DNA from: Desmodus rotundus
Lineage: Eukaryota > Chordata > Mammalia > Chiroptera > Phyllostomidae
Length of the DNA: 64,000 nt
Direction of reading: 5' to 3'
NCBI RefSeq assembly: GCF_022682495.2
Contig: NC_071387.1
Coordinates: forward strand, 196,580,143 to 196,644,142
Under the pieces are notes generated by a model. It was given only the letters and a program-made list of their open reading frames with translations. It ran no database searches and was not told the origin of the DNA. Positions 1-12,673 of this stretch are shown one piece after another (the first letter of the stretch is position 1; each line of letters begins with the position of its first letter). Both the position numbers and the translations under genes were made by a program.

Positions 1-3000
1 GAAAGGGAATGTAGTGATAAATTGGTAAGAAAATGTGCAAGAGTGATTGAAGGATGATTCTGAGATGTAACATATAGCTTAAACACCTAGGTGAAGGCTG
101 CCCACACCCTTTGAGTTCAAGAGCCCCAACAAAGAAAATGTCGGGAAAGTGGACGCTGATTATGTTAACTTTGAGGTGTATTTTTAGACATCCAGTGAGA
201 ATTTTTAAATACGAAGTTGATTACCAATACAAATTATGCAAAGATTTTTCTGTTAGAGATTTCTATTGGAAAATTATTTCATGTACATAGTAATAAAGAG
301 AGATTAGAGAAGAGGGCCTAGTTGAGAATCCTACACAATAGTAGGAGTTTATACATGGAGGGGTCCACAAAGAAAAGGAATGCAGGTTATTAAAATTCAT
401 GATCATATTGCAACCAAAAAACAGTGACATTATAAATCAAAAAGTCGGGTCTCAAATTGCTGATCAGATTTACTGGATGGAAAGCAATGGTATGGTCCTA
501 CGGGGCCATTAACCATGAAATCCAGAATGATTTAGAAATTACAGGAGTGGGGGAAAAACTTTTCTCACAAAGTCTGTCTATGAAAAACAGTGGAGAAGTA
601 GGCTAATACTGATAAGAGAAGATAAAATTCTAGAGTCTTCTTTTCAAATTTTAATTTGAAATAATTTTAGACTTAGAGAAGAATTACAAAGATAGTACAG
701 AAGCCTGTATATATTCTGAGGGGTGTTTTAAAGCATGGTCTTTATGGGTGACGCATGGAAAGCATTTTTAAAAGCATTGACATTATCTAGTACAGAGATA
801 GAGCTAGGCAATTCCTATGAGATAATAAGTAACAGATATTAAAAGTTTCCTGAATGTTCATGGCAGTAGAAGATGGCTTTTCACATGTAACTTTGAGAGA
901 GGAGAAAAAGTACATGTTCCTGAGTCGGGCTATTTGGGGATTTGGTGCTGTGAATTTGAATTGGCTACCTCTTGACGTGTCCTATTTTTATGTGTGTAGA
1001 TAGAAACAATATTGTCACCTTGATGTGAAGGGAAACACTGGGTTCTCAAAGGCCTGAAAGGAGTGAATATCTTAGATCTTGTCCTTTCCCAGTGACTGTG
1101 TGAATGAGTGAGCTGAGGGAGTGAGTGTGTTTCCCAGACGGTTGGAAGTATTCAGTTCAGTCTATCCACCTGCCTGGTTCTATGCACAGTTTTATATGTA
1201 TAACCCAAGAGCTGGCATAGCCTGGGGAAGGCAGTGTAATGAATACGGACAGAGGCAAGCATAACTGGGCCGGGCTAGTGAAAGAAAAACAGCAAAACAG
1301 TTTTTCAAGCATTAGGAAGTGAGAGGTTGGAATCAGAAGCCAAGGAATTTAAAAGAGAAATAGAAATGAGGAAAAGAAACGAGCTACTGATGTATGGAAA
1401 TATAAACATCGTAAGAATGGAAATCTGAATCAAGAAGAGCCGGGATGGTGGGACAATGGGCTATAAAAGGTGGAAGAATGTTAACCAGTCCTAAACTTCC
1501 TTTCCACACTAGTGTCAAACTATTTAAATTAGTATACAAATATGCATTGAGACTTTTATCGACTTTTATTAAATATGTACATCCACAGGGAAAAATTATA
1601 TATTTACAGTGTTGCAGATTCTCAGTCAAGAGCATGTTAAACATCTGAGTTCAGGCGGACCTTATTTTATATCACTTTGTAGCATTTGGTTCTTGTTTGC
1701 AATATAAATTGCAATTGCATGCACAATTCTCATTCCACTCAGTGTTCACCCTGATGTCTCTAGAAAATTAAATGTTTAAGTCACCAAATTGATGACTATT
1801 TCTTTAGCTATTGAGCAGAATTCAATAGCAGGGAATCCATGGCCTGTCAGTGAAAATGCTTTATAATGCTGGTAGGGATGGATCTCTCTGTTTGAGCTTA
1901 TAATTAAATCTGTTGCTGGCTTATACTGACATATTTATTTTGACAATTTAAGAAGTCAGTACCATCCATTATTATGTATGCATTATTGATTTTTTTGAAT
2001 TTTAGTTTCAATTCCACATCATAGATTAAAAAAAGTAAAACTTCATTCCAATAGAAAAGTTGTCTTTTTTTATTAACTTTTGCCCATGTATTATGAGGCT
2101 AGAAAAAGCATCAAAATCAAGTAAATATAACACAATGTAGATTATCACAAAATGGAACAGATTATCACCAATAGCTATTAATATTTATAATATATGTTAA
2201 TATTTAATGTATATACACCAAATTTGCATTTAAATATATGTTTAAGTATACATGTTTATATTTCATGACCATCCTTATTTATTAACTATGTCATCTTGAA
2301 CAACTACTCATATAAATCCTTATTTCCTTATGTATCAATTGCTTATAATAATATAGACCTCATAGAATAGGTGCAAGTATTTGTCAGTTATTAGTAACAA
2401 ACCGGTTATTACTGATGTAACACTTCTTGGACAATATATTCTAAAAGAAACACTGGTATGTAACATCTTTATACATGTTATATGATTGAACTGAAAAGTC
2501 TGAAGATAGAAGATATTGCATAGATACTTTAGCTTGTAACATTTTGTGCAACAAAATGCATTAACTTGTATACAAATATTTTTTCCATATTAAGCTGAGA
2601 ACTTCAGGCTCTACCTTAGGAAAACCACACTAAGAGCACCATGATGGATTTCTTGAAGTGTTTTGTTTCCCATCAGATGAAGGAAGAAAGTGAGGACCAA
2701 GAAAGTATACTAAATAACTAATCAGTTTAAGAACAACCAAAAAAATGGTAGTATGCTGAATCATAATGTACCAGAAGATGGGTTTGAAATGACAGAGCAT
2801 CTAGGTGGATATAAGAAAAGGAAAAAAAAAATAGATGTGCCATAATGGAAGAGAGGATTATCCAAAAAGCAGTTCAAAAAGCATGTTTCAATGTTATTTT
2901 CCCATTTTCCTCATCCACTTTTAGAAGTAATACCTCCCTCTGCTTTTGTGGTGATGATCCCAGTTAATCTCCAGCCATGCTCATATTCATTGTGCAGTCT

Positions 3001-3320
3001 TTAGAAGAGAATCAGTTCCATGATTTAAGAAGAGATGAGATTGTAAAAGGAAGAAAGTACAATAAGATGAGAGAGAGAGCTAAGTAAAAAATAGTGAAAC
3101 AAGATTGAATAGAGATAAAGAAGAAAACCACATGATTGTATTACATTAAACAGACAATTTTGCTGCCAAAAAAAAAAAAAACTGGCTAAGCTAAAATTTA
3201 CATAAAGTGTCACATTATGTAAAATGGTTTCTCAGCCAGTACATATTTATTAAATTCTGAGATTTTCAGTAAATTAAAAGTAATATATCTGTTGGTCGCT
3301 GTCAACCTCTTTGAAATATG
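1..3320. other. No gene or repeat recognised
   Basis: AT-rich, stop-rich sequence on both strands. I recognise no coding region, RNA gene or transposon family here. A 13-A run occurs near 3168-3180. Very old repeats could be hidden, since they cannot be recognised by eye. Confidence 0.5.
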
Positions 3321-3324
3321 TATT

Positions 3325-3358
3325 TTTTAAAATCCTCAATGAGGGCATGTATACTGAT

Positions 3359-3402
<44 letters not shown>

Positions 3403-3550
3403 CTGATGTGAGAGAAATATCAATCACTTCTTCCTAGGGATCGAAACTGCAGCCTAGGTATCTAGGTATGTGCCCTGACTAAGGATCGAATCCACAACCT
3501 TTTGGTGTAAAGGACAATAGTCCAACCAACTGAGCTACCCAACCAGGGCT
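3325..3550 (-). mobile_element. VES-type tRNA-derived SINE
   Basis: Read on the minus strand, the element starts at GCCCTGGTTGGGTAGCTCAG, resembling a tRNA A box, and carries a GGATTCGATCC segment resembling a B box. It then runs through a long GA tract and an ATCCTCA motif into an A/T-rich tail. This order (tRNA head, unique middle, purine tract, tail) matches bat VES SINEs. Similar AAATAT..TATTTTT stretches flank it, but they are too AT-rich to prove a target-site duplication. Orientation is clear; the tail boundary is approximate. Confidence 0.85.
3362..3399. repeat. (GA)n microsatellite inside SINE
   Basis: A nearly pure GA run lies in the minus-strand SINE. It probably expanded from the short GA-rich segment present in the middle of VES elements. 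Confidence 0.95.
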
Positions 3551-3759
3551 GCAAAATATATTTTTATGAACATTTAAAAAATCTAATTCACCCATTTGAA
3601 ACATAAATAACTTTTATGTTCATTACATGATTAAATGCCTTTCTATACATCCATGTGTTTTCCTGGATATAATAATTACTTCAGAGCTTCCATTGCCTTG
3701 TTTTCTTTTTCTTTTTCCCCCCACAGTTTGGATTTCATTTTTAAAATCCAGTCTGACAA

Positions 3760-4755
3760 TATTTTTTTTAATTATTGTGCTGCTGTTCAATTACAGTTGT
3801 CTGCATGTTCTCCCCATCCCTCCCCCCGACCACAGCCAAACCCACCTCCCTCCCCTGCTTCCACCCTCCCCCACGGTTTGGTCCTTGTGTCCTTTATAGT
3901 ACTTCCTGAAAACCCTTCTCTCGTCAGCCCCCTCCCTGCTCCCCTCTGGCTAATGTTAGATTGTTCTTAACTTCAATGTCTCTGGTTATATTTTGTTTGC
4001 TTTTATCATTTGTTGATTAGGTTCCAGTTAAAGGTGAGATCATATGGTATTTGTCCCTCACTGCCTGGCTTATTTCATTTAGCATAATGCTCTCCAGTTC
4101 CATCCATGCTGTTGCAAAGGGTAGGAGCTCCTTCTTTCTCTCTGCTTTGTAGTATTCCATGTACCATAGTTTTTTGATCCACTCATTTGCTGATGGGCAC
4201 TTAGGTGGCTTCCAGCACTTGGCTATTGTAAATTGTGCTGCTATGAACATTGGGGTGCATAGGTTCTTTTGGATTGGTGTTTCAGTATTCTTAGGGTATA
4301 ATCCCAGCAGTGGAATTGCTGGGTCAAAAGGCAGTTCCATTTTTAGTTTTCTGAGGAAATTCCATACTGTTTTTCACAGTGGCTGCACCAGTCTGCATTC
4401 CCACCAACAGTGCACTAGGGTTCCCTTTTCTCCACATCCTCTCCAACACTTGTTTGTTGATTTATTAATGATGGCCTTTCTGACAGGTGTGAGGTGGTAT
4501 CTCATTGTAGTTTTAATTTGCATCTCTCTGATGGCTAGCAATGCTGAGAATCTTTTCATATGACTCTGGACCCTCTGTATGTCTTCCTTGGAGAAGTGTC
4601 TGTTCAAGTCTTTTGCCCATTTTTTAAGTGGGTTTTTTGTCTTCCTGGAGTGGAGTTGTATGAGTTCTTTATGTATTATGGAGATTAAACCCTTGTCTGA
4701 GGTATCATTGGCAAATATGTTTTCCCATTGCCTTGGGAAACTATTTTTAAGTTTT
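3760..4755 (-). mobile_element. Young L1 3' end, 5'-truncated
   Basis: On the minus strand this holds the C-terminal part of ORF2, then the bat-type 3' UTR. The UTR contains the reverse complement of CTCCCCATCCCTCCCCC and ends at a T run (plus strand) near 3762. It lacks everything upstream of the ORF2 C-terminal region, which is typical 5' truncation. Little decay is visible, so it is younger than the L1M copies. No clear target-site duplication was found. Confidence 0.92.
4017..4607 (-). pseudogene. L1 ORF2 C-terminal remnant
   Basis: The minus-strand frame starts near [11 protein letters not shown] and contains [16 protein letters not shown], RYHLTPVR and CWRGCGE-type segments, then [11 protein letters not shown] and [13 protein letters not shown]. 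These are signature stretches of the mammalian L1 ORF2 C-terminus, including the cysteine-rich region. The frame is broken once by TGA at 4374-4376, where related copies have a tryptophan codon after VQPL. The same frame then resumes and runs to the natural stop at 4017. Endonuclease and reverse transcriptase domains are absent, so the product could not support retrotransposition. Confidence 0.93.
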
Positions 4756-4756
4756 C

Positions 4757-5750
4757 CTCAAATTATCCAGTAGACCTCATCAACTCTTAGAATTAGACTT
4801 TTTCCCAGCCCTAACTTTTCTGGCAGATGGTTCTTGTGTTCCTGTTTGGACTGGTTGTTCTCTGGTCTTGCTGCACAGTCTTCTTCCTTAGACTCCCATT
4901 CATCTTCAATCCAGGAGTTCCTACACTGTGGTGCCTCCCTCATGACTTGATCTCCATGCTTCCTGTTTTGGATAATTATCTTGTGCCTCAATGTTGAATC
5001 TTTACTGAATTCTGCATCAGCTGGACCTGGTAATGGCCAGGATGCCCTTAAGCCATCTCTCTGGGTGGTAGCTTCTCTGACCGGCTAAAACAATTATCTT
5101 TCTTTCATTATACTTCTATTTTCTAAATATATATTCAAATACACATCTACCATTTTCTTCTCTTAAAGATCTGGACAGCTGGACTTGAGCATTTCCCTCC
5201 TGCCAGCTAGCTTAGGCTTGGGTCAACTCCCAACAATCAGGGCCTGATGAAATAGATACCCTTGAGGACAGGCCTTGTTAAAGAGAACAGAGATAGACAG
5301 ACATATTTCAAAATAGTGATTTTCCCCCTACCTCTGCCAGAATTATAATAGGATTTTTCTCCAGTTTTCACAGTGAGAACCTCATGGGGCTCCTAGATGT
5401 AAAACTCATGAAAGACTGGGGCCACTAGGATGCTTTAATTCTCAACCTAGTGCACACTGAGCCTCTAGCAACTTGTAATTACAGTTTGTGTTCCTACTGG
5501 GACCAGTGATGGACTTCAGTCCCACTGCTGGGCTTATACTCCTTATAAATTGGGATGCTCTGTATGCACTCATCTCTCCAGTTTTAGGGGCAGCAGTTGG
5601 CCTTGAAGCTTTAATTCTCTGGTGGCTCTAAAAAGAGTTATTGATTTTCTGTTTATTCATTTTTTGCTACAGTTGTTGTCATAAGAAAGGGAGTGACAGC
5701 TTCCAAGCTCCTTACCATGTGAACTGGAAACCAGAAGTGCAAGCAACACA
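4757..5750 (-). mobile_element. Possible old L1-like 3' region, antisense
   Basis: The text around 5640-5745 (TTTTGCTACAGTTGTTGTCA, then CCAAGCTCCTTACCATG and GAACTGGAAACCAGAAG) resembles the antisense 3' region of very old L1 families as I remember it. The rest of the interval has moderate GC and no frames. The assignment is weak; it could equally be an unrecognised LTR or unique sequence. Confidence 0.3.
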
Positions 5751-6155
5751 GTGCACGACAATCCTGTTAGTAATTCCCATCAGATGTCCATTCACCGCCT
5801 AGATTTGTCAATCACAATTATTACTATGTCACTTTTTCCAGTTTTCAGTGCAAAAATGCATGTTTCATTTTATCCTTTCCCTAACACTTATATCTCTATA
5901 TAATTGGTCAATCTTACTGAATTTTTACTGAAGTATTCATAGTCCTTGTATCTAGGATTATGCCCAGAATAATTCTACTCCTGATGGTGGCATTCATTAA
6001 TCCACCTGGGAATTGTCTTCTAGTCCCTGCTATGTGCAGGAAATTGTCGGAGGTTCTCAGTCCAACACGAGATGTGATTTGCACTTTCACCATCCTCACG
6101 GTCTACTGATGCAACTGGCAAAATACACATGCAATGTTCAAAGTGATAAATGTCA
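5751..6155. other. No gene or repeat recognised
   Basis: Short interval between old repeats. Only minor overlapping frames of about 60 codons occur, with no recognisable protein features. Confidence 0.45.
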
Positions 6156-6157
6156 AT

Positions 6158-6600
6158 TTATTAGCTTTGGGTGGCTGCTAAAAAAATCATCACAAGCCAT
6201 GTGGCTTACATCTATATGACTTTATTCTCTCACAGTTATAGAGGCCAAATGTCCTAAATCAAGGTGTGGGCAAGGTCTCCCTCCCTCTCAGAGCTGTGTG
6301 TTTTTGCCACTTCCAGCATCCGCTGACTCCAAGTGTTCCTTGGTTTTTGGATGTGTTGCTTCAGTCTCTCCAGGTTACGTAGCCTCTTTGTCTGCTTGTG
6401 TCTCTCCTATCCTGTTGGCCTGAAAAGTCTGTTTCTCTCTAATAAAGGTAAATGTGATTGCATTTAGGGCCCACCTGCCTAACCCAGGATGAGTTTCTCC
6501 TCTTAAGATTGTTAACTTAATCACATCTTTTGCTGTACAAGGTAATATTTCAAGGTTCTGAATATTAGGGCATGGAAATGCCTTTCTGGGGCCATGACTC
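6158..6600 (-). mobile_element. MLT1-type MaLR solo LTR
   Basis: Reads as a reverse-complemented MLT1-class LTR. It begins GGGTGGCTGCTAAAAAAATC, then TTTATTCTCTCACAGTTATA and GAGGCCAAATGTCCTAAATC, and later AGGGCCCACCTGCCTAACCC and TTAACTTAATCACATCTT. These are in the order expected for the antisense of this ERVL-MaLR family. No internal retroviral genes adjoin it, so it is a solo LTR or fragment. The subfamily is not determined. Confidence 0.72.
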
Positions 6601-7004
6601 AATTCATTATGGCTGATAAAAATCACCAAAAGCCATAGAAGAAAGAAGTCAGGAAACCTCTTTCTTTTGAGGTAGGAGTATATAACCTGGAAGGGAGAAA
6701 GAGTTTTAAGTTTTGTTTTGTTTTGCTTTGTTTTTAAAGACAAAAACAATCCATTTCTGAGTGATCCAATTACTTCTGGATCTACAGTGATCCTAAACAT
6801 AAACATAGAGTAGGCTCTTTCTGCATCACAAAACCTTAATCAGCACTTGATGATGACAAATGACTTACGGCTGAGTTCAGCCTAATAAACGGAAAAGATC
6901 AATTTCAAGGAGATTATAGGGTTATTCTAATTTCCCCAATCATGTGTACATAACTGATGAAGTCAGGGTTTTCACCCACATTTTTTTTGTCCAAAACTCA
7001 TGAG
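6601..7004. other. No gene or repeat recognised
   Basis: Holds a GTTTTGTTTTGCTTTGTTTT-like T-rich run near 6712-6737 and otherwise unremarkable AT-rich sequence. A 143-codon minus-strand frame (6375-6806) mostly overlaps the LTR and looks accidental. Confidence 0.45.
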
Positions 7005-7005
7005 A

Positions 7006-7166
7006 TTTAAAAAAATATATATGGATTAGAGAGAGAGAGAGAGAGACATCACTTCGTTGTTCCACTCACACATGCACTTACTCGTTGCTTCTTGTATGTG
7101 CCCTGGCAAGCCCACAACCTGGGCGTACCGGGACGGAGCTCTAAACAGCTGAGCTACCTGGCCAGA
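7006..7166 (-). mobile_element. tRNA-derived SINE, older variant
   Basis: On the minus strand it opens CTGGCCAGGTAGCTCAGCTG and runs through a tRNA-like head, then CAAGAAGCAACGAG, a GA tract and an A-rich end. The middle (GTTGTTCCACTCACACATGC on the plus strand) differs from the commoner VES copies and resembles the SINE at about 41645-41832. This suggests a distinct, older tRNA-SINE subfamily. Confidence 0.75.
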
Positions 7167-10100
7167 GACCAAAACAATGAGCTATTAATAAAAAATAACA
7201 TAATAATAATAAGAGTAATATAAAGATAATTAGTGTTAATCAGAAGAACATATTTCCTTTTATCTTCAGAGTAAGGTGTATTTATTCTTACTTTCTTTTT
7301 TTTCTTATCTCAGAGTTTGAGGACAGCACTAATTAAAATCTTTTGCCAGCTCCCATTAGAGCTGCCACTGTATGGAACTGGTGAGCCAGTATGAGCAGGC
7401 ACAAAAAGCAAGAAACTTTCTGCCTTCTGCCTGTGGGGCTTGCTGTCAAGGCAATCGCTGTGCCTTCTGTAGAGACAGCATGGAACCTCTGAGCCAGAGG
7501 TAACGTCCCCCAAGTGGATGAGATGAGAAATGCTCACAGGCTTCAGTAGCATCATCATCTCTTCCTATTGATTCATTCTTACTAAGGTTCAGAAAAGACT
7601 TTTTGAGGCAGTCTCGCCGTTGATCAGTTTCAGAACGTTTGGAGGTGGGGGGAGCATGGCTTGTACAGGAAGGGCAAAGGATTTACATGTCATAAAGCTG
7701 AGCATCACACAGGCTGCTTTGTCGTAAAGCATAAATGAAGATTAAAGTGGTGAGGAGCTTTAGTGGCACAACGTTGACAGGCCCTGGTTTTTGAAAAATA
7801 AATCATACAATAAACTAATAATGGAAGACAAGAGACTTGGAAACTCAAAGGGAACTGGGCTGTTTATCTTCAGTTTTAACATTGTGTAACAGATGATTCA
7901 GGGGTCTGAGTAAGCTTTAGGCTTTGAGAGATCGAGCCATCATCCTGACAGATGGACCCTTTCTAATTGGTAGTTTTGCTTCCCTGTTCCTCATTTTGTG
8001 ATGGCATCAATGTTTAAGGCATCCATTGTTTTTAAAAAAAGGTATTAAAGTAAAATGATCTAAATTTTGTACACTTATTAAAAATAGAGAGAATTTAATC
8101 CATCGGCCAAGAGTTATCAAAAATGGTCGAGCTTTTTATGACATTGTTTATCCTCATCTCAGTCTTAGCCTCTAGAATACAATAATTTATTAATAAAAAA
8201 AGAGAGGGTAAGTCTAAATGCATTGCATTCACAGGATTTCCAGTTTTAAAACTGCAGACTCGAGGTCCTATACTCATTATTGACCTCTTTTCTTCTCCAA
8301 ATATCTATCTGCCTCTGCAGAAGCAGAGCATCTTAAAGGAAATTTATTTTCTTTTGGTCACCCCTGCTCACAGCTGATTCTCACTAGGGAATACAGGCCT
8401 CACTTTAAAATAAACCGTAGGGAGTTAAGGAAGAGGTCAATGTAAATTAGTTAAAAATGTGAGACTTCAATAGTTATCTGGTAGAGAAGCAGGAAGACAC
8501 ATAAATAGAGATATCAATTTGAAAGAAAAGGCCTAGGGCCTGTTTTGTTCAGAGCTAAGCCTTTAAGTGAGTTTTTGCCTCTCATGCTTTCTTTTCTCTC
8601 TCACAGATGTTTACCTGTCTATGAATGAACACTGTGCATCCTTTTTGAAGTTTATTTCCGTGCAACATCTGTGAGGATTTTGGCTTTGGGTCTTACTTCA
8701 AAGCCTTTACATCTAATGACAGCACAAAGAGATCATTCAACAGTAACAGCGTGCCCTCCCAGGAAGGCATTTCCATGTGACACAATTTTTGATGTTTAAT
8801 AGCAGCATAAATTTTCAAAAGGCAAACAAGGCACATTAGGTGCATGGTAGAAAAGAACCAACCTCCCTGTGCCAAAGTAATAATGCCAAATGGAAAACTG
8901 TTTGTAACGCTATCTCTTCAGCTAATGGCATTTGTTTTTTTGGAGCTCAGAAAAATAACAGAGCTTTGAATGCATTTAGTGATTACATTGATCCTGGAAG
9001 AATAAATAACTAAATGCCTTGGGTTAGCTCACAAATTGACAACCACTTATTTTGTTTTCTATGCACCTAAGATTTGTTTCTAATAATCTGTGTACTCTAT
9101 CATACTTAACCTTCACAATAGTTCAGGAATTGAGTACGAGATATTCCTATGTTATAGATGAAGAAGTTAATATTTTAAGAAGTCATGTACCTTTTCCAAG
9201 ATGACTTCCCTGGTAATGGATGAGTCCAAATTTAACTCTGGCAGACTGACCCAAGTACTGGAGCTACCCTGCTACCTTGTTCCAAGAATATTCCTGGAGT
9301 ATGGATACTTTGACTTGTCTTATGTTGAGCCACTTTTAATATTTTTAAGGCATAGGGTAGATAAATGCAAAACATATATCGAGGATGTATAGGATTACAC
9401 TGTGGCAGGAGGACTCAGGTTTATTGTAATAAATATAGTCCACGAGGGAATTATTAGAATTTAAACTCTATAAATGGATTGTTAATTTCTCCACTTAACA
9501 TAAACAGATGTGTAAGTTAGTGTATCTCCTGTGGTAAAATGATATGATTATTATTAGACCTCATTTTAAAACATAAAAATAAGATTTTTAGGTCCACAGA
9601 TGTTCTACATAGTTTCCCCCCCCCCATTAATACAATGTTACCTGAAGTCTAAATTTACCATGATAGGTTCTGGATTACTTTTAAATTCTGCTCATAATGT
9701 TTTTAATAAAATAAAAGTAATTTGCCAAAAAAATCATATAAGTAAACTCTTGAATCCATTGAATGAATACCACTCAAGTGATTTACAGGAATAATAATGA
9801 GTATGGAATTTTGTGAGTGGGTTTTATCACATTTGTTAGCTAATCGACAGTGGTATCTCTTGAAAACAAGAGTTGATTACACTGAATTTGTAGACATAAA
9901 CTTTATCAAGTTGTTTATCATTTTCAAGAGCATTTGTAATAAAAAGCTGATTTTGTCAATAACCATTGAACCTTAATGGCAAGCAAGAAATTTAGCCTTG
10001 TCTCAAAATATTTTATGATCTCTTAAAGTTCAACAAAACCAAACAAACACTGTAGGACCAAACTACACATTAGTTACCATATAACATGGCTATGTTATGG

Positions 10101-11540
10101 TAGTGATAGGTAGAGAAATGGGGCCACATTATCAGAAGAACACAGTGCAGATGCTCTACATACAGACATAAAGTGTAACATGACCACCTTACATCACAGG
10201 ACAAAACACAGAATTTTTAATCCTATCAATGGAAAAGTGATCAGAATTAATCTGAACCATGGATATAATCCTCAGACACATATATAATATTCCTCTTGTG
10301 TATGATTGAGAAATAAAAGAACCAGTGTGAAAAACAAACTTTGGGCCTCTACCAAAAAGACCAACTCAACAATAATCCTGAGTAGCAAGGACCTCTGACT
10401 TCCTTCTATTCAAGGCTACCTATACTAACAGATTGTTCCCTAGGTGGAATTGTTTGGAGAATTAATGCCAATTATTCTCAGATGTCCCATTTGTAAAGTC
10501 ACTACCCATAATATCTTAAGTTGTAATATACCTTATTGTCCATTTATGATGATATAGGAAATAAAAATCCACCAGGAGAGGTAATATAGTACCTTGTGTT
10601 CACACTAAGGATGCACAGTGCTCAATCATAGACAAGTAAACCTCTGTGTGAGAGAGAAATGAAAGCTAGAGAGACAGAGAGAGACTCCTGATTCCCTGAA
10701 AGGCAAGCTTAGAACAAAACAGGCCCCAGGTCTTTTCTTTCAAATTGACGTCTCTATATTGCACATTGGCTCTATTACAGGTAACTGTTGCTCTTCTTTT
10801 ATTAGGATATGTTTTGATATTATTTGCAAATTTAGGCATGGCATAAAGATAAGAGAAAAGAAGTCCACAAATACAATTTGAAAAAGTGAACAGTAGAGTA
10901 CCAAAGATAATCTTCACATACCTAACAAATTTCCCATGTAGAAACCATGGCTCTTATTTTGGCCCCTGTAAGATTCTTTCTTATTCAATAATGTTTGTGC
11001 ATATTAGCATGGTGTGTGTAGTCACAGCATAGAAAGCCTGATTGAGAAGAAGGAAGTCAAATAGAGGTTTGTATGTGGACATGGATGGCACGGTTAGTCA
11101 GAAAGTAGGGTTTTGTTCTTTTTTTGACAAGGCCTTAGAGCTATTTCTCTCTGATAACAGCATTGCAAAAAAATCAAAGAGGCAGTTAGCCATGCAAATG
11201 TGTGCTTATTTACAAGTATATAAATAGATAATAAATTTAATATTCTAGAATGAATAAATAATGATAATGTTATGAATAAGGACTACCTATTATTTCTGAG
11301 CTGCTAACAACAGGACCAAGACTGCAGCAATTTCTTTAAATATTCCCAAACCTTCTTATAAAAATCAAACAGACCAATGAGATAGTAAAATAAATAATTC
11401 ACAGATGGCATATTCACTAATGCTACATGGCAGGAAATCCTGCAAGAACTTCTGAGAGTGAGCGCTGCTGTTGTTGATGGAAATCAGGCTTTTCCACAAG
11501 ATCATGAGAAAAACATTCCAAGGGCCCACACAAGGGAGAA
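7167..11540. other. Long stretch with no recognised gene
   Basis: No coding frame, RNA gene or transposon could be supported. The segment 8690-8940 has a clean, non-repetitive texture with several TAAT-type motifs (TCTAATGACAGC, AGCTAATGGCAT); see findings. A GA-rich patch lies at 10661-10684. The remainder is AT-rich and stop-rich in all frames. Confidence 0.5.
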
Positions 11541-12480
11541 TGTGGTGCGACAAGATGGTTTATTTATGTGAAAGGCTTCCCTTATGTTTCTAATGTCCCA
11601 CCTCTATACATGCTCCCATGGAAAAAGTCCAACTGTGTCCTCAGAGAGGTGAAAACAAAAGCCAGTGTCCAGAGTTTCCGCTTCATAATAAGGCATAGTC
11701 CATTGCAGCCTGCACAATACACTCTAGCCCCAGTAGCTACTGGACCCACATGGTCCCGGGCTCCTGAGCAAGAGAGCGCACAGACACATGGGGTAAGTGC
11801 ATTACTGAGAGAGAGAGAGACAGAGAAACAGAGAGAGAGAGAGAGAGTGAGAGCACCTTTGTTCCCCTGTGATTATATTAGCTTGGGTTTGGGATGGACT
11901 AGGTGCTTTTTCAAAAGAACCAACCGATTTTTCAAGCTTTTGTGGGCTCTTGATAGGTTTACACCCCTTAGTTAGACTGACAGGCCCCTATGGTTGAACA
12001 CCCCCTTCTGTACCCCTCAGAAAGCCCAGTACAGGAGGAAGGAAGGAAAGATTGTTAATCCCCTTGACTAGCACCGCTATGATCCCTTGGGGTGTGAAGC
12101 TGTAGCTTCTTGGTGAGCAAGTAGGCTTATGCTCCCCAGTTCATTAAGCTTCATGTCTAATTCTCTTTGCTCTCTTTCCTTTATTAATAATTAGCTAACT
12201 ACCTATGGTAACAGTGTGGCCAAGCCACTCCACATTGTCAGATGCATGCTGAGTCAGATTCTGCCCAGTGGTACATGAGAAGAGGTATGTGAACAGTAAA
12301 GGTCCCAGGCCATGGGACCCAGAAATAACAAACAGATGCTTGTTCTCAAAAGTATCCAGATCAATACTGCAAACCTACAGGCTCCAGGATTCAGATCCAT
12401 GTAAGAAAGATCCAGGGACACACACGGGGCAAGGAGAAGAAGATGGCACGTAGATCTCCAGACATCACCAAACCTACCAC
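11541..12480. other. Unassigned GC-richer block, possible LTR relic
   Basis: GC content rises compared with both sides, and the block includes a (GA)n tract at 11811-11848. A 135-codon plus frame (11568-11975) translates through the GA tract as RERE-like low complexity and has no recognisable domain. Composition and length would fit an unrecognised LTR or other insertion, but I see no TG..CA ends, duplication or retroviral motif that would show this. Confidence 0.3.
11811..11848. repeat. Imperfect (GA)n tract
   Basis: GAGAGAGAGAGACAGAGAAA followed by further GA units, with scattered C and A interruptions. Confidence 0.9.
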
Positions 12481-12673
12481 AGATATGCTTTTTCAGAAAG
12501 ACAGAAAACCTGTATCAGAAGAAAAATGTTGGGAAAAATCCATGCTGAGAAGATAAAAACATGGGGAATCCCACAGAAAGAGTGTTTAGGTTTGGGGTAA
12601 GGAGATCCAAAATAAATCCATCTTAAGAAACAATATCCTAAAATAACAAAACTTTAAAAGTGAATCATTTTTT

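Noticed and set aside
3362..3399. CRISPR-like or regulatory repeat arrays
   Set aside because: All tandem repeats here are simple microsatellites without spacers; the genome is evidently mammalian.
3627..3970. 90- and 111-codon plus-strand frames
   Set aside because: They are antisense to the L1 3' UTR; the proline-rich text comes from the C-rich complement of the UTR.
4757..5750. Retroviral internal region next to the L1
   Set aside because: No gag, pol or env motifs in any frame; the long terminal repeats in the window are solo or partial.
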